Assembly (NCBI GenBank): GCA_013001365.1
Contig: JABDMQ010000397.1
Span: 1 to 8,295, forward strand
Origin: Flavobacteriaceae bacterium
GTDB lineage: Bacteria; Bacteroidota; Bacteroidia; Flavobacteriales; Flavobacteriaceae
Reading direction: 5' to 3'
Length of the DNA: 8,295 nucleotides
Made by a program: the position numbers and the translations under genes. How positions within the stretch are numbered: position 1 is the stretch's first letter; the number at the start of each line of letters is the position of its first letter. Shown here piece after piece: positions 1 to 6,565 of this stretch. The notes beneath the pieces were generated by a model, which had not been told where the DNA came from, searched no databases, and saw only the letters and a list, made by a program, of their open reading frames with translations.

Positions 1-334
1 ACCCACCTCTTGAGATGCTATTTATGTACTCATGATCCCGTCCGCTGTAGTTAGACATGAAGGTATTGCCATCCTTATCATGAATCATGCGTCCATTCAT
101 AGGTATGCATAATGCCAAAACCTGCTCCTCGATGCCAACAAGTTTCATGGCCTTGATTCCTCTGTCTGAAAATGCCAAATTAATTGATCGTCCAGCACTT
201 ATTTCAACTTTGCGAAGATCAGGACGTTTTTCCATGACCGTAACATTAAAGCCACGTTGTCCCATTCTTAATGCAAGAAGACTACCACATAGCCCAGCAC
301 CAATAATTAGAATGTTCTGCTGCTTTTCTACCAT
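1..334 (-). CDS. kmo: Kynurenine 3-monooxygenase, N-terminal part (cut by window edge)
   Basis: This is a FAD-dependent aromatic hydroxylase that converts L-kynurenine to 3-hydroxykynurenine using NAD(P)H and O2. Only the first 111 codons are inside the window; the family is usually about 440-460 residues. The visible part starts MVEKQQNILIIGAGLCGSLL. It carries the Rossmann FAD motif GAGLCG (residues 12-17), the acidic residue ending the second strand (E35 in VMEKRPD), and the family-typical stretches ISAGRSINLAFSDRG (45-59) and IPMNGRMIHD. The ATG at 334 is fixed by an in-frame TAA directly before it. kynU lies upstream on the same strand with an 84-bp gap, so the two are probably co-transcribed and form consecutive pathway steps. 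The absent C-terminal half prevents checking whether the gene is intact. Family assignment is confident from the N-terminal motifs. Confidence 0.93.
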   Translation of the reverse strand, partial: MVEKQQNILIIGAGLCGSLLALRMGQRGFNVTVMEKRPDLRKVEISAGRSINLAFSDRGIKAMKLVGIEEQVLALCIPMNGRMIHDKDGNTFMSNYSGRDHEYINSISRGG

Positions 335-418
335 TTATTCATATCTTCTTTTTTGTTCCTTATCCGTTTACGAAATGACATGATCATTCATTATCCTATT
401 GTTTTCAAGGGATGTTAG

Positions 419-1684
419 CTAAATCAGGTTTTTTAGTATTTGAACCATTTTATAAACATCTTGAAACGAATTATAAAAAGGAACTGGTGCACAACGAATT
501 ACATCTGGTTCGCGCCAATCACTTATAACTCCTGCCTTTGTAAGTCTCTCGTGTAGGGTCTTATCAGCATTTTTCACTTGAATCGATAATTGGCAACCGC
601 GCTCTTCTGGATTGCTAGGAGTTATGATCCTAATCGTATCTTCACCTAGATCCTTCAACAAGAACTCAAAGTAAGCCGTCAACTTCCTTGACTTTTCAAC
701 TAATTTCTTTATTCCGACTTCATTGAACATATCCAATGACGCTTTAATGGCTGCCATCGATAAGATAGGAGGATTACTCAATTGCCAACCTTCGGCACCA
801 GGTAGCACATCGAATTCGTCCCTCATGTTAAACCGCGTTTGCTTGTTATGGCTCCACCAACCAGTAAACCTATTTAGGTCTTTGTCATAGGCATGCCGCT
901 CATGAACAAAACATCCTGCGAGACTTCCCGGCCCTGAATTCAGGTACTTGTAGGTGCACCAAACAGCAAAATCCGCTCCTGAGTCATGTAGGTTCAACTC
1001 TACATTTCCAGCTCCATGGGCACAGTCGAAGCCTACGACACATCCATGTTCATGTCCTAGATCAGTAATACGTTTCAAGTCAAAGAATTGTCCAGTGTAA
1101 TAGTTAACACCACCGATCATGATCAAAGCAATTTCATGACCTTGCGTTTGCAATATGGTCTCAAGGTCATCATAATTCACCAATTCTTCACCTTCTCTAG
1201 GTTTCCAAAGTACCAGCCCTTCTTTATCATCAAAGCCGTGATGGCGCAATTGAGATTCCACAGCGTACTTATCTGATGGAAATGCATCAGACTCTATGAG
1301 AATCTTATACTTTTTTTCAGTAGGTCTATAGAAAGATACCATCATGAAATGCAGATTTGCCGTCAAGGTATTCATGGTTACCACCTCAATTGGTTTTGCT
1401 CCTACGGTCCTGGCCATGCTTTCCGTCAAGAATTCATGATATGGCAACCATGGGTTCTTTGCCTCTAAATGACCTTCAACTCCAAGGTTGGCCCAGTCTT
1501 CAAGTTCTTGCTCTATATATGCTTTAGTTGTTTTTGGTTGCAACCCTAATGAATTGCCGCATAAATAAATAAGCTCTTTGCCATCCTTATTCTTTGGTAT
1601 ATGAAACTTTTCGCGAAATGGTGTTAATTCATCAGAGACATCAAGTTTTATAGCGTAATCAAGATTGGACTGAAAGTTATTCAC
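419..1684 (-). CDS. kynU: Kynureninase (PLP-dependent)
   Basis: Kynureninase is a fold-type I PLP enzyme that cleaves kynurenine or 3-hydroxykynurenine to (3-hydroxy)anthranilate and alanine. With a GTG start at 1684 the protein has 421 residues, the normal family size. It shows GNSLG (43-47), FPSDKYA (135-141), DCAHGAGN (220-227), the PLP-lysine region TYKYLNSGPGS (K246), GWWSH (275-279) and QLSNPPI (301-307). The frame stays open to an ATG at 1795, giving 458 residues. The extra 37 residues (MRITSKIQLFLTYYH...) do not look like the family N-terminus and would overlap the divergent transporter start. They would also cover a TAnnTTTG-type promoter element at 1707-1714. From the GTG the protein begins (M)NNFQSNLDYAIKLDVSDEL, which fits the family, so I chose it. 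The gene is followed by kmo on the same strand. Function is confident; the start is inferred. Confidence 0.93.
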   Translation of the reverse strand: MNNFQSNLDYAIKLDVSDELTPFREKFHIPKNKDGKELIYLCGNSLGLQPKTTKAYIEQELEDWANLGVEGHLEAKNPWLPYHEFLTESMARTVGAKPIEVVTMNTLTANLHFMMVSFYRPTEKKYKILIESDAFPSDKYAVESQLRHHGFDDKEGLVLWKPREGEELVNYDDLETILQTQGHEIALIMIGGVNYYTGQFFDLKRITDLGHEHGCVVGFDCAHGAGNVELNLHDSGADFAVWCTYKYLNSGPGSLAGCFVHERHAYDKDLNRFTGWWSHNKQTRFNMRDEFDVLPGAEGWQLSNPPILSMAAIKASLDMFNEVGIKKLVEKSRKLTAYFEFLLKDLGEDTIRIITPSNPEERGCQLSIQVKNADKTLHERLTKAGVISDWREPDVIRCAPVPFYNSFQDVYKMVQILKNLI

Positions 1685-1706
1685 GAAAGTGATATTGGTT
1701 TCTATA

Positions 1707-1714
1707 CAAAAATA
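1707..1714 (-). promoter_or_regulatory. Possible Bacteroidota -7 promoter element for kynU
   Basis: Read on the minus strand this is TATTTTTG, an exact fit to the Bacteroidota -7 consensus TAnnTTTG. It lies 22 bp before the GTG proposed as the kynU start. No clear TTTG -33 element stands at the usual spacing of about 19 bp, and short AT-rich matches occur by chance, so this is tentative. It lies in the 109-bp divergent spacer (1685-1793) that must also hold the promoter of the transporter gene. Confidence 0.35.
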
Positions 1715-1793
1715 GGAATTATAATCCTTTAAAAATAGACTATTCGCAAAGTGATAATAAGTCAAAAAAAGCTGTATTTTCGATGTTATTCTC

Positions 1794-2936
1794 ATGAAAT
1801 CACTCTGGCTAATACTTAATAGGTCTCGCTACTTTGCTCCAGCTTTGGTGTTTGCTACGATCAATGTTTTGTATGGTACATGGGCAATTTATATCCCAAG
1901 TATCAAGGATAAACTCAATATTGATGAAGCAGAACTTGGCATAGCCATTTTTTGTATGGCCCTTGGCACCCTGACCATGTTGTTACTGGCTCCATTACTT
2001 ATTAATAAATTTGGTGTAGGCAAAGCCACTGCCTATGGTATTTTCATTTTCCTTTTGACATTCATTTTACCTTTCTCTTCTACCAATCTTGGTTTACTTT
2101 GTCTAGGCATGTATTTTGTGGGTGCCACCTCAGGTTTTACGGATATTGCCATGAATACGCTTGTAACAGAACTTGAAAGGGAAGATGGAGTAAGCATCAT
2201 GTCTGCAAATCATGGGTTCTTTAGTATAGGCGGTTTTTTTGGAGCAGGTATTGGTGGCTTCTTCCTAGAGAAAGTAAGTTATCCCTTGAACCATCTTTTC
2301 ATCGTGATCATCATTATGCTCATTCTTAACTTGATTTTCGTGAAGTTCTATTTTAATGTCCGAGCTGAAGAACAAGAAAAGATGGCATTTAGTCCGAAGA
2401 ATTTCCTCCCACTTTTAGGTATTTCGCTAATAGGGTTCTTTGTGATGGCATCGGAAGGCGCCATTGTTGACTGGAGCGCTTTATATCTCGAGAATGTATC
2501 CATGGCTAGTATTTCGATGCTAGGTCTCGGCTATACGGCATTTTCGATCACCATGGCCATAGGTCGATTCCTTGGTGATGAAATAAGTTCTCGATATGGA
2601 TCTAAGCAATTGATAGTAGTTGGCTCACTTTTAGCTAGCTTCGGATTTGGACTGGTCCTTTTAGTAACCCCGGTTTTAGCAATTATTGGATTCGGGCTTG
2701 TTGGTTTAGGATTATCAGTAATTGTTCCTGAATTATTTAGGATGGGAGGCAATACACCTGGTATTGAATCATCACAGGGTATATCTGTTATTGCCGGTTC
2801 AGGATTCATTGGTTTCCTATTAGGACCAGTAATACTTGGATTCTTAGCAAACTTATCTAGCCTTAAACTGAGTTTTATTGCTTTGCTCTGTTTCACCATT
2901 GGTTCATTATGGCTGGCAATTAGATTAAGGAGATAA
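1794..2936 (+). CDS. MFS transporter, YbjJ / fucose-permease-like
   Basis: This is a 380-residue, very hydrophobic inner-membrane protein with about 12 predicted membrane segments in two halves, separated by a charged linker around residues 188-202 (NVRAEEQEKMAFSPK). The first half has the region SANHGFFSIGGFFGAGIGG (137-155). The second half has a conserved acidic site, EGAIVDW (221-227), and the cytoplasmic loop GRFLGDEISSRYGSK (257-271), a variant of MFS motif A. Near the end is FLLGPVILGF. These features and their order match E. coli YbjJ, a major facilitator of uncertain substrate. The ATG at 1794 is the first start after an in-frame TAA at 1758. It diverges from kynU, which leaves open a role in moving a kynurenine-pathway compound, but nothing in the protein shows its substrate. 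The stop is 3 bp from the stop of the convergent lipoprotein gene. Confidence 0.88.
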   Translation: MKSLWLILNRSRYFAPALVFATINVLYGTWAIYIPSIKDKLNIDEAELGIAIFCMALGTLTMLLLAPLLINKFGVGKATAYGIFIFLLTFILPFSSTNLGLLCLGMYFVGATSGFTDIAMNTLVTELEREDGVSIMSANHGFFSIGGFFGAGIGGFFLEKVSYPLNHLFIVIIIMLILNLIFVKFYFNVRAEEQEKMAFSPKNFLPLLGISLIGFFVMASEGAIVDWSALYLENVSMASISMLGLGYTAFSITMAIGRFLGDEISSRYGSKQLIVVGSLLASFGFGLVLLVTPVLAIIGFGLVGLGLSVIVPELFRMGGNTPGIESSQGISVIAGSGFIGFLLGPVILGFLANLSSLKLSFIALLCFTIGSLWLAIRLRR

Positions 2937-2939
2937 AGG

Positions 2940-3599
2940 TCACTCTACCTTAATATTTGTGAAATATAGCTTTACACTATTGTCTTTGCCCATATGTGTC
3001 CTTGCAATTTTAATCCCATTGAAGTCTTCATAATCCTCCCATGTAGTTATCATTGATGGTTCTTCTTGATTTCCCTTTCTAAAAACCCATTCTCGAACCA
3101 TGTAGTTGTCATCGTAATAAAAATCATAGGCGTCTCCGGGTGTGTAGCCACCTTCAGATCCATAAACTGTAGTTGCTTTGTTAAGGATATTGTCACTTAA
3201 ATTTACCTTGACGGAGTCCTCATAGGTTATTGTTGTTCCTTTATCCCAAACCAAGTTAAATGGAGCCAGCAACCAAAACTTATCGTTAATGAAACCTTTG
3301 TCAGCCCTGGTTGAGATTGAATCTAAGGTGCTTCGGTTATATGAAACAGTATCTGTTTTTGTCATCATAATGACATCATCCGTTTTTGGGTTCCATTTCC
3401 AAGATCGCTCAAAATGCGAATCAGCACGATCCACATTGAATGTGAATTGTATGCTATTTACATTTCCCCAATGATCTATACCACTGGCCTTCGCAATTTT
3501 TTCAGAAATTGTAAATTCATCAGTTTCAATTGTTGATGGATTGTTTTTACAGGAAAAAACAATAACAAGAAGAGAAGCGAGTACAATTTTGGAATTCAT
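2940..3599 (-). CDS. Lipoprotein of unknown function
   Basis: This is a 219-residue secreted protein. It begins with a lipoprotein signal peptide: MNSK, a hydrophobic run, then the lipobox VFSC with the lipidated cysteine at residue 17. The mature part is rich in aromatic and acidic residues and in short beta-type stretches, for example FERSWKWNPKTDDVIMMT, FWLLAPFNLVWDKGT and DAYDFYYDDNYMVREWVFRK. This resembles a Bacteroidota family of outer-membrane lipoproteins with a LolA/LppX-like fold; from memory it may be listed as DUF6503, which I could not check. No catalytic motif is visible. It has no same-strand partner: its start faces the iron-sulfur gene across 55 bp, and its end meets the transporter gene with only 3 bp between stops and no room for a terminator. 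Lipoprotein status is well supported; function is unknown. Confidence 0.8.
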   Translation of the reverse strand: MNSKIVLASLLVIVFSCKNNPSTIETDEFTISEKIAKASGIDHWGNVNSIQFTFNVDRADSHFERSWKWNPKTDDVIMMTKTDTVSYNRSTLDSISTRADKGFINDKFWLLAPFNLVWDKGTTITYEDSVKVNLSDNILNKATTVYGSEGGYTPGDAYDFYYDDNYMVREWVFRKGNQEEPSMITTWEDYEDFNGIKIARTHMGKDNSVKLYFTNIKVE

Positions 3600-3654
3600 A
3601 GTTAGTAAAGTTTTGATAAAGGTACAAACAAAAGAATTTGCGTAAATTTAGAAT

Positions 3655-4074
3655 ATGGAAAAAGTAAAGGAATATACTAACGGAGAAGTCACCATTATTT
3701 GGAAGCCAGGATCTTGCATCCACTCGGCCAAATGTGTCGGTGGATTACCCAATGTATTTCGACCAAATGAAAAGCCGTGGATTAAAATTGAAGCAGCTTC
3801 CACGCAAGAATTGATCGATCAAGTAAAGCAATGTCCTTCAGGAGCATTGAGCTTTTATATGAATGGTCAAGACGCCAATGAAACTGATAGTCCGGAAACT
3901 AAAGTTGAGGTAATGAAAGATGGTCCGTTATTGGTTCATGGAACATTAAATTTAACTCATAAGGATGGTTCAAAAGAAATCAAGAATAAGACCACGGCAT
4001 TCTGTAGATGCGGCCTTTCCGGCAATAAGCCTTATTGTGATGGAACGCATTCCAAGGAGAACTTCATTGGTTAA
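3655..4074 (+). CDS. YjdI-like ferredoxin domain fused to CDGSH iron-sulfur domain
   Basis: This is a 139-residue soluble protein with two iron-sulfur modules. Residues 6-70 match the divergent single-cluster ferredoxin family that includes E. coli YjdI (Fer4_19). Visible are SCIHSAKC (C21, H23, C27), a KPW motif (40-42) and QCPSGAL (C60), so three cysteines with a histidine as a possible fourth ligand. Residues 115-133 form a complete CDGSH site, CRCGLSGNKPYCDGTH. Its C117, C119, C128 and H132 follow the CxCx2(S/T)x3PxCDG(S/A/T)H pattern that binds a 2Fe-2S cluster with 3-Cys/1-His coordination in mitoNEET-type proteins. A polar linker (about 71-90) joins the modules. A role in electron transfer or cluster handling is likely; the partner is unknown. 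No membrane segment or signal peptide is present. Domain calls are strong; the physiological role is inferred. Confidence 0.9.
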   Translation: MEKVKEYTNGEVTIIWKPGSCIHSAKCVGGLPNVFRPNEKPWIKIEAASTQELIDQVKQCPSGALSFYMNGQDANETDSPETKVEVMKDGPLLVHGTLNLTHKDGSKEIKNKTTAFCRCGLSGNKPYCDGTHSKENFIG

Positions 4075-4080
4075 ATATCA

Positions 4081-4111
4081 TAAAAATAAACCCCTCGTAA
4101 AACGAAGGGTT
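4081..4111 (-). terminator. Hairpin with U-tract on the minus strand (possible leftward terminator)
   Basis: Bases 4089-4098 and 4102-4111 form a 10-bp stem with one C/A mismatch and an AAA loop. The A-rich run at 4081-4090 becomes a U-rich tail only when transcribed leftward. Reading rightward, the stem is followed by CGGTGAAAA with no U-tract. It lies just after the iron-sulfur gene, where a rightward terminator would be expected, so its polarity is puzzling. It may stop antisense transcription, or simply act as a 3'-end stabilising hairpin for the upstream gene. Confidence 0.5.
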
Positions 4112-4194
4112 CGGTGAAAATATGTGGACGCATAGTGCGATTAAGTTATTATATATACGTTGAGATTCCTTGATTTGGACTTCTCGAATCAAAC

Positions 4195-4995
4195 ATGAAC
4201 AGAAAAGAAGATTATTTTGAAGTAAATAAGGAGACTTGGAATAAGAAGGTCTCTGTGCATGCCAAAAGCGAAATGTATGACTTGAATGCATTCAAGGCGG
4301 GCAAAAGTTCTCTTAAATCATATGAATTAGAAGCATTAGGTGATGTTTCGGGTAAGTCCTTATTGCATTTACAATGTCATTTTGGCCAAGATACAATGAG
4401 TTGGAGTAGGCTAGGAGCAAAATGCACAGGTATTGATATTTCTGATGAAGGCATTAAACTTGCCAAAGAGCTTAATGAAGAGTTAGGGCTAGATGCGCAA
4501 TTCGTTTGCTGTAATGTACTGAATACATCGGACCATTTAAAGGAAACTTACGATATTGTATTCACTAGCTATGGTACGATAGGCTGGTTGCCTAACTTGA
4601 AGCCATGGGGACGAATGATCTCGGAAAGATTGAAGCCAGGAGGTGTATTTTTCATTGCTGAATTCCATCCAATTGTGTGGATGTTCGATTATTTAAGCGA
4701 CACGCCAAAAATGACATATTGTTATAACCAAGCTGAGGCTATTTATGAGGAATATGAGGGTACCTATGCTGATGAGTCTTCAAATATGGTGAGCAAGGAA
4801 TACGGATGGAATCATGGTTTAGGAGAGGTTGTCACTGCCTTGACTGAAGCAGGACTGCACATCGAATATCTTGCAGAGCATGATGAAAGCCCTTATGATG
4901 TCTTTCCTAACCTGGTTGCAACTGAAACTGGCAACTTCAAGACTAATGATGGACTATATCCTCTGATCTTTACATTAAAGGCAACAAAAGTTTAA
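4195..4995 (+). CDS. Class I SAM-dependent methyltransferase
   Basis: This 266-residue protein has the class I methyltransferase fold. Motif I is LLHLQCHFGQDT (56-67), a variant of the glycine-rich SAM loop in which LQCHFGQ replaces the common LGCGxG. GIDIS (79-83) gives the acidic residue D81 that would hold the SAM ribose. NVLN near 107-110 is the motif III region, YDIVFTSYG (119-127) is the motif IV strand, and LKPGG (146-150) is the motif VI turn. The C-terminal part (about 160-266) is rich in aromatic and acidic residues and probably forms the substrate cap. The substrate cannot be read from sequence. It follows the iron-sulfur gene on the same strand after 120 bp that include a hairpin, so it is probably transcribed alone. 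Its stop codon overlaps the convergent msrA stop (4992-4995). Fold is confident; small molecule versus protein target is open. Confidence 0.87.
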   Translation: MNRKEDYFEVNKETWNKKVSVHAKSEMYDLNAFKAGKSSLKSYELEALGDVSGKSLLHLQCHFGQDTMSWSRLGAKCTGIDISDEGIKLAKELNEELGLDAQFVCCNVLNTSDHLKETYDIVFTSYGTIGWLPNLKPWGRMISERLKPGGVFFIAEFHPIVWMFDYLSDTPKMTYCYNQAEAIYEEYEGTYADESSNMVSKEYGWNHGLGEVVTALTEAGLHIEYLAEHDESPYDVFPNLVATETGNFKTNDGLYPLIFTLKATKV

Positions 4996-5657
4996 TGGTC
5001 CTCTTTAAGTAAATGTGGGAATTTACTCTGGAATCTTTTTAGCCTCGGAATAGAAACCCCTTGTATGTATCTATTATTGGGATGTAGTTTTTCATAATCT
5101 TGGTGATAATCCTCAGCAATCCAGAATTTCTGGAAAGGATATATTTCAGCCGCAATTGTCTGTCCTAGATTTTTTGCTAAATCATCCTTTTTTGCTTCAA
5201 TGATCTTTTTCTGGAATTCATTTTGATAAAATATGATCGACCTATATTGAGAACCTCTATCCGGTCCTTGTCCATTGACTTGGGTTAGATTCTGTGAACC
5301 AAAATACACATCGACTAAAGTTGAAAAACTAACTATGTCTGGATTGTAAATTACTTCAACAGCTTCTGCATGACCAGTTCTACCGGTATTACTGGACTCG
5401 TATGTAGGATTTTCAGTAAATCCACCGGAATAGCCATTAAAAACGGCTTTTACGCCATTGACGCTTTCGTATATCGCTTCAACACACCAAAAACAACCAC
5501 TTGCAAAATAAGCACGAGCCAGTCCATCTTCTAAAGGAACAACAACAGGTTCAGCTTTCTTTACTGCTTCCATTTTTGGATTTGTCTGAGCAGTATTTTG
5601 ACAACTGAATGCCAGAGCTATTGAAATTAGAATTAAAGCTGATTTGATTGACTTCAT
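4992..5657 (-). CDS. msrA: Peptide methionine sulfoxide reductase MsrA, lipoprotein form
   Basis: This enzyme reduces methionine-S-sulfoxide in proteins. From the ATG at 5657 it has 221 residues. Residues 1-19 are a lipoprotein signal (MKSIKSALILISIALAFSC, lipidated C19), so the enzyme should be anchored in the envelope. The MsrA domain runs from about 48 to 212. It includes GCFWCVE (54-60) with catalytic C55 and E60, NGYSGG (74-79), TGRTGHAEAVEV (91-102), GPDRGSQYRS (131-140) and AEDYHQDY (181-188). There is no cysteine after C58. Reduction of the catalytic site must therefore use C58 of the CFWC pair or an outside thiol, not C-terminal resolving cysteines as in E. coli MsrA. A GTG seven codons upstream (5678) is also in frame; the ATG is preferred because it begins the signal peptide properly. 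The gene is separated from the upstream minus-strand operon by a strong terminator. Confidence 0.95.
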   Translation of the reverse strand: MKSIKSALILISIALAFSCQNTAQTNPKMEAVKKAEPVVVPLEDGLARAYFASGCFWCVEAIYESVNGVKAVFNGYSGGFTENPTYESSNTGRTGHAEAVEVIYNPDIVSFSTLVDVYFGSQNLTQVNGQGPDRGSQYRSIIFYQNEFQKKIIEAKKDDLAKNLGQTIAAEIYPFQKFWIAEDYHQDYEKLHPNNRYIQGVSIPRLKRFQSKFPHLLKEDH

Positions 5658-5723
5658 TGGTTTTCTTTTATTTGTCACGCTAAACTATAATATCTTACTC
5701 AAAAAGATTTAAAAATTATCATA

Positions 5724-5761
5724 AATAAAAAAGGTCTTTGTTCAATTGAGCAAAGACCTTT
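5724..5761 (-). terminator. Rho-independent terminator of the nif3 operon
   Basis: Bases 5730-5740 (AAAGGTCTTTG) and 5751-5761 (CAAAGACCTTT) form a perfect 11-bp stem. The 10-base turn, TTCAATTGAG, can pair partly with itself. Read on the minus strand the stem is followed by a T-rich tail (TTTTATTTAT, 5730 down to 5721). It begins 20 bp after the stop of the coiled-coil gene, exactly where that operon should end, and upstream of msrA, which therefore needs its own promoter in 5658-5723. Confidence 0.88.
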
Positions 5762-5780
5762 AGTTTCTAAATAATTCTAT

Positions 5781-6563
5781 TTACAATTTAGCAAAAAGCT
5801 TATGCATTTTCTCCTTTTGCTCGTTGGCCAAAGCTTGGTCTACGAGAATTCTTCCACTGTGTTCATCTGTGATTATTTTCTTCCTTGAAGCTATCTCCAT
5901 TTGAACCTGAGGTGGAATTGTAAAGAAAGAGCCTCCAGAAGCACCTCTTTCGATTGGAACGACAGCAAGACCGTTCTTAACATTCTTACGAATCCTGGTA
6001 TATGCTGATACAAGTCGGTCTTCAATCAGTTTTTTGTAATCATCTGATTTCTTGAGTAAGGCCTTTTCTTCTTTTTCTGTCTCCGCAAGAATATCATTCA
6101 ATTCACCTTTTTTGTGCTTAAGATGAGCTTCTCTTTCCTTGAGTTTATCCTTAGTTTCAGAAATAATCTCTTTTTTCTGATCGATTTGTGCTTTATGTTC
6201 CTTGATGTGCTTTTCTGCCAATTCAATTTCCAGTTCTTGGAATTCTATTTCCTTGGTTATCGAATTGTACTCCCTATTATTACGAACATTTTTTTGTTGC
6301 TCGCTGTATTTTTTTATTAGCGCCTTAGACTCTTCGATCATGTTCTTTTTACTACTGATCTCATCATTAATGGACTCTAGATTGTCATCCAATTTCTCTA
6401 AACGTGTATTCAGTCCAGCAACTTCATCTTCCAAGTCCCTGACCTCTAGAGGAAGTTCACCTCTAACGTTCCGAATTTCATCAATTCTTGAATCAATGAG
6501 TTGCAAGTCATATAATGCTCTTAATCGATCCTCTACGCTAGGTTCAGTCTTTTTTTTTGCCAT
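5781..6563 (-). CDS. Coiled-coil protein of the zinc-ribbon (DUF164-type) family, metal cysteines absent
   Basis: This 260-residue cytosolic protein has a long coiled coil (about residues 12-190: charged E/K/L heptads broken by a turn near NNREYNS, 95-101), followed by a small C-terminal domain (about 200-260). The architecture matches the family with a helical hairpin and a C4 zinc ribbon (the CT398/DUF164 group, often annotated 'zinc ribbon domain-containing protein'). In that family the ribbon reads roughly CGGCF...IPPQ...CEHCGRILVD. Here the frame of that domain is intact (SGGSFFTIPPQ and DEHSGRILVD). The four ligand positions, however, are S209, S212, D233 and S236, and the whole protein contains no cysteine. 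It lies 2 bp after nif3 on the same strand, a linkage I associate with Bacteroidota, and ends at the terminator. Its molecular role is unknown; proposed roles in the family are vague. Homology is confident, zinc binding is unlikely. Confidence 0.9.
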   Translation of the reverse strand: MAKKKTEPSVEDRLRALYDLQLIDSRIDEIRNVRGELPLEVRDLEDEVAGLNTRLEKLDDNLESINDEISSKKNMIEESKALIKKYSEQQKNVRNNREYNSITKEIEFQELEIELAEKHIKEHKAQIDQKKEIISETKDKLKEREAHLKHKKGELNDILAETEKEEKALLKKSDDYKKLIEDRLVSAYTRIRKNVKNGLAVVPIERGASGGSFFTIPPQVQMEIASRKKIITDEHSGRILVDQALANEQKEKMHKLFAKL

Positions 6564-6565
6564 AC

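Noticed and set aside
87..383. Plus-strand open frame of 98 codons.
   Set aside because: It is antisense to the clearly recognisable kmo N-terminus and has no protein-like character of its own.
1765..1793. Possible -7 element TATTTTCG upstream of the MFS gene.
   Set aside because: It has one mismatch to TAnnTTTG, no -33 partner, and lies too near the ATG to be convincing.
2531..2899. Minus-strand open frame of 122 codons opposite the MFS transporter.
   Set aside because: It is proline- and serine-rich, as expected for the complement of membrane-segment codons, and the transporter frame is clearly coding.
4170..4192. Short inverted repeat TTGATT...AATCAA just before the methyltransferase ATG, considered as an operator.
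   Set aside because: A 6-bp stem in AT-rich DNA is expected by chance, and there is no second copy or linked regulator.
4064..4291. Minus-strand open frame of 75 codons spanning the hairpin and the methyltransferase start; considered as a gene that would explain the leftward terminator.
   Set aside because: It starts inside the methyltransferase gene, runs through the hairpin, and its protein has no recognisable features.
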